Below, piece by piece: positions 59,308 through 64,000 of a stretch of DNA of 64,000 nucleotides; the first letter of the stretch is position 1; each line of letters begins with the position of its first letter. A model generated the notes under the pieces. That model worked only from the letters and a program-made list of their open reading frames with translations, had not been told where the DNA came from and did no database searches. Position numbers and translations under genes: made by a program. Source of the DNA: Kribbella amoyensis (lineage in GTDB: Bacteria > Actinomycetota > Actinomycetes > Propionibacteriales > Kribbellaceae); assembly GCF_007828865.1 (NCBI RefSeq), contig NZ_VIVK01000003.1, positions 124,001-188,000 on the forward strand, in the 5' to 3' direction.

Positions 59308-60189
59308 CTACGTGCGGGTGGTGGGGAGCATTCCTATCAGGGCGTCGGCTGTGAGGCTGGCGGCTGGGCCGGTGGGGACTGCTACGGAGACTTGCCACTC
59401 TGCGGCCGAGCCTGCTGCGAGCGGGACTGTCCGGTGGTCTCCTCGCTTTGCCGCTATGCGTTCCGGGACCAGCGACACGCCTAGGTCGTGAGCTACCAGG
59501 GCCAGCAAAGTGTGGACGTCGTTGACCTCGATGGTGACGGGGTGCGCTACGCCGGCCGCGGTGAAGGCTCGGTCGGAAATGGCTCGGGCGCCCCACGTGC
59601 GGTCGAAGTCGACGAAGGATTCGCCGGTCAGGTCGTCGAGGCCGACCTCTTCGGCATTGGCGAGGCGGTGGTCCGGGGAGCAGACGAGGACCATCGACTC
59701 GCGCGAGAGGGGGCGCAGATCCAAGCCGTCGACCGGGTCGCCGGCGGTGGCTACGAAGGCCACGTCCAGGCGGCCGGAGGCCAGTTCGTCGAGCATGGGG
59801 GTGGAGCCGGCTTGGCGGACCTCGATCTCCACGCCCGGGTAGGCGGAGCGGAACTTCGCCAGCAGGGCGGGTACATCGACGACGCCGAGGCACTGTTCGA
59901 GGCCGACGATGAGGTGGCCGCGGAGCAGGCCCTGGACGGCGGCGACCGCGTCCTTGGCGGCTTCGGCTGCGGCGAGGGTGCGGCGGCCTTCGTTGAGCAG
60001 GGCGCGGCCGGCTTCGGTGAGCTCGACGCTGCGGGTGTTGCGGACGAAGAGGGACGCGTGCAGTTCGCGTTCGAGAGCGCGGATCGAGGCGGAGAGGCCG
60101 GACTGGGAGATCGACATCGCCTCGGCCGCGCGGGTGAAGTGCTTCTGCTCGGCGACGGCGATGAAGTGCTCGAGATGTCTCAGCTCCAT
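59308..60189 (-). CDS. LysR family transcriptional regulator
   Basis: 293 residues. The HTH is MELRHLEHFIAVAEQKHFTRAAEAMSISQSGLSASIRALE at the N-terminus, then the co-inducer domain with LIVGLEQCLGVVDVPALLAKF and LVCSPDHRLANAEEVGLDDL. LysR proteins usually activate a divergent gene when an effector binds. The divergent neighbour (60300) is a small hypothetical protein about 110 nt away; the aldo/keto reductase is the convergent neighbour. The effector is unknown. Confidence 0.9.
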   Translation of the reverse strand: MELRHLEHFIAVAEQKHFTRAAEAMSISQSGLSASIRALERELHASLFVRNTRSVELTEAGRALLNEGRRTLAAAEAAKDAVAAVQGLLRGHLIVGLEQCLGVVDVPALLAKFRSAYPGVEIEVRQAGSTPMLDELASGRLDVAFVATAGDPVDGLDLRPLSRESMVLVCSPDHRLANAEEVGLDDLTGESFVDFDRTWGARAISDRAFTAAGVAHPVTIEVNDVHTLLALVAHDLGVSLVPERIAAKRGDHRTVPLAAGSAAEWQVSVAVPTGPAASLTADALIGMLPTTRT

Positions 60190-60299
60190 GACTCAGAAGT
60201 GTAAGCGATGGAACATTTTGGATTCAGCGGTCTCAGGATTCACGCGGTCCAGCCCGGTACCGTGCTCGCGGCGGCGGCCGGATGGGTAGGGTGTGCCGC

Positions 60300-60716
60300 A
60301 TGGCGGATGAGGAATTTCGGGTCGAGGTCCAGCTCGGCAGCGACGAGCACGGGCTGACCTTCTGGGAGCGGCTGCGCGCGATCGACCTGGACGACGACGC
60401 GCAGAAGCGGCTCGGCAGCCAGGTCACGGTGACCCGTGACGGCAACCGGATGCTGCTGTACACGCACTCGCTGGACGACGCGCAGGAAGCGCAGAAGACC
60501 GTCCAGGAGCTCGTCAAGGACGACAACCTGAGCGCCACGTACACGGTCACCCGGTGGAACGCGGCCGAGCAGGACTGGACGGATCCGAGCGTTCCGGTCG
60601 GTGCGCACGACGCCGAGAGCGACGCGGAGAAGAACGAGAACATGGAGGTACCGGACCCGCGGTACGTCGTGATGCAGGCGTACAAGCCGGAGTTCCTGCG
60701 CGACCTCGGTCTCTGA
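60300..60716 (+). CDS. Hypothetical protein, 138 residues
   Basis: I do not recognise a family. MADEEFRVEVQLGSDEHGLTFWERLRAIDLDDDAQKRLG looks like a helical, acidic cytosolic protein; VTVTRDGNRMLLYTHSLDDAQEAQKTVQELV and VMQAYKPEFLRDLGL give a mixed alpha/beta pattern. There is no signal or membrane segment. It is convergent with the response regulator, about 9 nt between stops, and divergent from the LysR gene. Coding potential is supported by strong third-base G/C and length. Confidence 0.6.
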   Translation: MADEEFRVEVQLGSDEHGLTFWERLRAIDLDDDAQKRLGSQVTVTRDGNRMLLYTHSLDDAQEAQKTVQELVKDDNLSATYTVTRWNAAEQDWTDPSVPVGAHDAESDAEKNENMEVPDPRYVVMQAYKPEFLRDLGL

Positions 60717-60725
60717 GGTCAGGGG

Positions 60726-61331
60726 TCAGATCCAGCCGTTGTCCCGGGCGGCCCGGTACGCCTCGGCGCGGCTCGTCGCGTCCAGCTTGCGGGTGATCGC
60801 GGCGAGGTGGTTGCGAACCGTTCCCGGTGACAGGAACACCTTGCGGGCCACCTCGCGGATCGGCCGGTCCGCGCCCGCCACGGTCAGGATCTCCGCCTCC
60901 CTCGGAGTCAGCGGGGACGCCGGCTCGGTGAGCGCGTCGGCGGCGAGTACCGGGTCCACGTAACGCTGACCCTCGCCGACCCGGCGGACCACGTCGGCCA
61001 GCGCTGTACCGGGTGCGCCCTTGGCCAGGAAGCCGCGCGCTCCCGAGGTGAGGGCGCGGCGGAGCAGATGCGGGCGGCCGTGGCCGGTGAGGATGACGCC
61101 GGCGCATCCGGGGAGTACGCGGGCCAGTTCGGTGATGACCTCGATCCCGTCGAGGACCGGCATCTGCAGGTCCACGATCGCCACGTCCGGGCGGTACGAC
61201 AGGGCTCGGTCGACCGCTTGCCGGCCGTCGGACGCGGTGGCCACGACCTCGATGTCGGGTTCGCGTTCGAGCAACGCGGCCAGGGCGGTACGGATCAGCT
61301 CGTCGTCTTCGGCGAGGAGTACGCGGATCAT
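60726..61331 (-). CDS. NarL/LuxR-type response regulator
   Basis: 201 residues. The receiver domain is MIRVLLAEDDELIRTALAALLE, with the phosphoacceptor D54 in DVAIVDLQMPVLDG. The LuxR helix-turn-helix is LTPREAEILTVAGADRPIREVARKVFLSPGTVRNHLAAITRKL. ATG 61331 overlaps the histidine kinase stop (ATGA). It is the partner of the kinase just upstream; DesR-like systems of this build sense membrane or envelope state, but the signal here is unknown. Confidence 0.92.
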   Translation of the reverse strand: MIRVLLAEDDELIRTALAALLEREPDIEVVATASDGRQAVDRALSYRPDVAIVDLQMPVLDGIEVITELARVLPGCAGVILTGHGRPHLLRRALTSGARGFLAKGAPGTALADVVRRVGEGQRYVDPVLAADALTEPASPLTPREAEILTVAGADRPIREVARKVFLSPGTVRNHLAAITRKLDATSRAEAYRAARDNGWI

Positions 61332-62443
61332 CGCAGCTCCACCTTGACCTCGAACGAGCCGTCCCCGACCGGACCAGCCGACAACCGGCACCCCGTGGAC
61401 GCACATCGGGCCGCGAGCGAACCAAGGCCAGTCCCGGCTCCCGACGGACCGGACCTGACGCCATCGTTGACGATCAGCAAAGTCGCAGCGTCGAACGTCA
61501 CCCGTACCGACCGCGCATCGCTGTGCCGCAGGATGTTCGTCACCGCTTCCCTCACCACAGCCGCGAGCAACGTCGACTCCGTCAACGGGACAAGGGTGCT
61601 GTCGACGTCGATCGCGGTCTCGATCCCGGCGGACCGGAGGACGAGTTCGGCGGAGGCGAGCTGGGTCGCGAGATCGGCGACCGTCTCGCCGTGAACCGCG
61701 CGCCGCGCCTCGCCGAGCGTGTCCGCCGCGATCGCGCGGATCTCGGCACTCTCCTCGGCGGCCCGCTCCGGCTCGGTCCGGGCCAGTTCCGCCGCCAACT
61801 CGGCCTTGACGGCGATGATCCCGAGCCGGTGGCCCAGCACGTCATGCAGTTCGCGGCTCATCCGCAACCGTTCCTCGGCCAGCACCAGCCCCGCCTCGGC
61901 CTCCCGCCCCGCCTCCGCGGCCCAGATCAGACGGAGCAACCACACGAGCACGAGACCCATCAACCAGACGGTCACGGCGCAGCCGACCACGATCGCGAGA
62001 TTGGCGACCACGGACCCGTCGTGGACCACGGCACCGAGCACCGCGGCCCCAACCAGGACCACCGCTGCTCCCCCACCAGCACGCGGATCGGCCAAGGCGC
62101 TCGCCCCGATCGCGAATCCGGCCAGCCAAGCCCACGGCTCCTGTCCGGCCTCCGCCCACTCGTACGCGGGCAACCACAACACAAGCGACACCGCGACCAG
62201 TACGCCAATCAGCTTGAGCCATGCACGCGGGGACCGTTCCGGGGTGACAGCGGCGACCAGTACCAGGGTCAGCGCAGCACCGAAGAGCGCAAGCCCCACC
62301 ACGTACGCCGTACTGAGCACCGTGGTCGGTGGTTGAGTGAGGCGGAGCGGGAACACCAGAGCCCAGGCGTAGCTGATGAGCAGCAGGCCGAGCACGACCA
62401 GCCGCGGACTGATCGCGGTTCCAGGTGCACGGTCAGGGCTCAT
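61328..62443 (-). CDS. HisKA_3 sensor histidine kinase with membrane spans
   Basis: 371 residues. About five or six hydrophobic spans lie in residues 15-175. The dimerisation helix has the phosphoacceptor H200 in SRELHDVLGHRLGIIAVK, and the HATPase segment has VREAVTNILRHSDA and GTGLGSLAARCA. It is a NarX/DesK-type kinase paired with the LuxR response regulator downstream. ATG 62443 follows GGAGAATGG and is preferred to long upstream extensions that lie in non-coding sequence. Confidence 0.9.
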   Translation of the reverse strand: MSPDRAPGTAISPRLVVLGLLLISYAWALVFPLRLTQPPTTVLSTAYVVGLALFGAALTLVLVAAVTPERSPRAWLKLIGVLVAVSLVLWLPAYEWAEAGQEPWAWLAGFAIGASALADPRAGGGAAVVLVGAAVLGAVVHDGSVVANLAIVVGCAVTVWLMGLVLVWLLRLIWAAEAGREAEAGLVLAEERLRMSRELHDVLGHRLGIIAVKAELAAELARTEPERAAEESAEIRAIAADTLGEARRAVHGETVADLATQLASAELVLRSAGIETAIDVDSTLVPLTESTLLAAVVREAVTNILRHSDARSVRVTFDAATLLIVNDGVRSGPSGAGTGLGSLAARCASTGCRLSAGPVGDGSFEVKVELR

Positions 62444-62531
62444 CGGCGCCCATTCTCCCGTAGGCAGGTGCACGGTGGAGTCGTGACAGTCGCATCTGCC
62501 GTCTGTGTCCGGCACCCGGCATTCTCGGCCC

Positions 62532-63254
62532 ATGGACGACACCGAGATCCGGCCAGCGCGCGACCGTGGTGCGGCGAACTGGCGCCGGTACGTACCGTGG
62601 CAGGGCCGCGCGACCCGGGTCGACAAGGCTCTCCTGGGCGCGATCCTCGGCGTGGTCGCGATCGGGCTCGTGCTGCGCCCGCTGAAGCCGTTCCTGCTCG
62701 CGTCGCACCCGGTGGTCCTCGCCTTCGTCACCGGTGACCTGACCGCGATCGGCGCGGCCGCGGCGTTCGCCCGGATCGGCGAGGGGCCGCTCTGGCTCGT
62801 CGTACTGGCCGGGGCGGTCGGGATGATGAAGTTCGACTGGCTGACCTGGTGGGCCGGGCGGCAGTGGGGCGCGGGCATCATCCGGATGTTCACCACCAGC
62901 GAGCGGGCCCAGCGGTTCGCATTACGGGCGCGGGACCTGAATCCGTGGATCGTCCGTGGCGCCGTGGTCGTGGCGATGCTGCCGGGGGTCCCGACGGCGG
63001 TCGTGTACGCCATGGCCGGCTGGGCGCGGATGCGGCTTTCTCTGTTCCTGTTGCTCGATCTGGTGAGCACTGTCCTGATGACCGGTCTCATTGCCGGGCT
63101 GGGTTATCGCCTCGGCCAGGACGCGGTGGACGTCGTCCTCCTGGTCGACCGGTACGCGTCGGTGGTCAGTCTTACGCTGCTGGGACTGACCGCGGCGGTC
63201 CCGTTGGTGAAGCGCTGGTGGCGGAAACGCTCTGGCGGTGAAGGCCGTTCTTGA
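62532..63254 (+). CDS. DedA-like / VTT-fold membrane protein
   Basis: 240 residues with a short cytosolic head (MDDTEIRPARDRGAANWRR) and several membrane spans. The sequence GEGPLWLVVLAGAVGMMKFDWLTWWAGRQWG and RGAVVVAMLPGVPTAVVYAMAGW match the DedA/VTT pattern of re-entrant loops. DedA proteins support membrane lipid or proton homeostasis. ATG 62532 is preferred; an upstream in-frame GTG at 62505 gives nine more residues. It is divergent from the kinase with about 90 nt between. Confidence 0.75.
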   Translation: MDDTEIRPARDRGAANWRRYVPWQGRATRVDKALLGAILGVVAIGLVLRPLKPFLLASHPVVLAFVTGDLTAIGAAAAFARIGEGPLWLVVLAGAVGMMKFDWLTWWAGRQWGAGIIRMFTTSERAQRFALRARDLNPWIVRGAVVVAMLPGVPTAVVYAMAGWARMRLSLFLLLDLVSTVLMTGLIAGLGYRLGQDAVDVVLLVDRYASVVSLTLLGLTAAVPLVKRWWRKRSGGEGRS

Positions 63255-63481
63255 GCGACCGTCCTCGGCAGCCGATGCGTTCGGCAACGAGTTGGTGCTG
63301 GTGGACCTTTCCCGGGGTCTGTATCGGACCGATCACAACGGTTCGGTGACGGGCGTGGGCGAAAGCGGCTCGGGGAACCTGGAGAGGTACTAGCCTCGGC
63401 GGGCGATCGCAGTACGGCGGGTCTTCCGCCTCGGACCGGGTGTGTCTGCGACGCTGGGACGGCGTGAGGAGAGGGGACTCC

Positions 63482-64000
63482 ATGACTGGACGACGTAGGC
63501 TCGTGGCTGGTGCTCTACTGATCGGGCTGGTCCTCACCGGATGTACCGACGTGGCGGCCGAAGAACCCTCCGGGTCCCCGTCGCCAGGATCTCCGACGGC
63601 CGCCAAGACTCCTTCAGCGCCCACGACCGCTCCGAGCGCAACGCCGACCGCCACTCCCTCGGGCACACCGACCGCTACACCGACGAGCACCCCGACCGCG
63701 ACGCCGACGAGCAAGCCGACCACGACGCCCACCGCCAAGGTGAACTACGCGCTCGAGGTGGAGAAGAAGCTGGACGCCTGGGGCTTCCCGGTCGGTGACG
63801 TGGACGGTGACATCACGCTGCGGGCCCGGCAGGCGCTGTGTGCGTGGCGGGAGACGAACGGCCTGCCGGCCCACCGCGGCAAGCTGACCACCGCGGACGT
63901 CCGGTCGGTGCTGCTGGCAACGAAGCGCCCAGCGCCGACCAAGCCGGACGGCATCTACGTCAACAAGACCTGCCAGGTGCTCTACCAGGTCAAGAACCAG
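63482..64000 (+). CDS. L,D-transpeptidase-like lipoprotein with peptidoglycan-binding domain (cut at the right edge)
   Basis: 173 codons are seen, without a stop. MTGRRRLVAGALLIGLVLTGC is a lipoprotein signal with lipobox LTGC. A Thr/Pro/Ser-rich tether of TPTATP-type repeats follows, then VNYALEVEKKLDAWGFPVGDVDGD and LRARQALCAWRETNGL, which is a peptidoglycan-binding-1 fold. GIYVNKTCQVLYQVKNQ at the edge looks like the start of a YkuD L,D-transpeptidase domain, but the catalytic cysteine is beyond the window. It would act on cell-wall peptidoglycan outside the membrane. Confidence 0.75.
   Translation, partial: MTGRRRLVAGALLIGLVLTGCTDVAAEEPSGSPSPGSPTAAKTPSAPTTAPSATPTATPSGTPTATPTSTPTATPTSKPTTTPTAKVNYALEVEKKLDAWGFPVGDVDGDITLRARQALCAWRETNGLPAHRGKLTTADVRSVLLATKRPAPTKPDGIYVNKTCQVLYQVKNQ

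Noticed and set aside
1..64000. tRNA, rRNA, CRISPR arrays, transposases or integrases
   Set aside because: I looked for clover-leaf ends, spaced direct repeats and transposase motifs on both strands and saw none convincing, even around the defence island.

Overview
The window is high-GC DNA that is almost fully coded, with tight 1-4 nt overlaps between genes, GTG starts, AfsR/SARP and WYL regulators, F420/LLM-type oxidoreductases and Tat lipoproteins. This fits a soil actinomycete; Kribbella or a close relative is my impression, not something I could prove without a search. I saw no tRNA, rRNA, CRISPR array or insertion sequence. No gene-free stretch exceeds about 300 bases.

Layout. 1-11.4 kb holds mixed housekeeping and redox genes: the 5' end of an RHS-type secreted protein, a DUF6308 protein, an LLM oxidoreductase fused to hemerythrin with a divergent MarR, a cysteine-synthase-like enzyme, a large AfsR-type regulator, an FMN reductase, a DHFR-fold protein, a methyltransferase and a berberine-bridge-like FAD oxidase. 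A broken DHFR-fold gene (11.44-11.75 kb) marks the edge of a sugar catabolic locus (11.76-22.8 kb). That locus has a GntR regulator, an ABC importer, two GHL6-like glycoside hydrolases, a tartronate-semialdehyde-type reductase, a 2-hydroxyacid dehydrogenase and a divergent hydroxypyruvate-isomerase-like protein. Two of its promoter regions carry the same operator (TTGT-N3-ACAA).

22.8-32.5 kb holds a TrmB/LuxR-type regulator, a secreted subtilase with beta-propeller repeats, a lipoprotein hydrolase, DUF429 and DUF6308 proteins, and a WYL regulator divergent from an epoxide hydrolase. 32.5-42.7 kb is one long minus-strand purine catabolic run. Urate is supplied by a three-subunit xanthine dehydrogenase and an 8-oxoguanine-deaminase-like enzyme. 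It is then taken to ureidoglycolate by urate oxidase, HIU hydrolase, OHCU decarboxylase, allantoinase and allantoicase.

43.1-58 kb is a defence island with two modules. The first is a PD-(D/E)XK nuclease-DUF2075 helicase followed by an EVE-HNH nuclease. Both genes are preceded by the same RNA-like leader, which folds the Shine-Dalgarno sequence into a hairpin; I consider this the most novel signal in the window. The second is an eight-gene minus-strand cluster: PD-(D/E)XK/DUF4420, Z1 helicase-like ATPase, Vsr, HTH-GHKL ATPase, an unknown protein, a DUF6339-like protein, a cytosine methyltransferase homologue lacking its catalytic cysteine, and an intact cytosine methyltransferase.

58-64 kb returns to general genes: aldo/keto reductase, LysR, a two-component system, a DedA-like membrane protein and the 5' end of an L,D-transpeptidase-like lipoprotein cut by the window edge.
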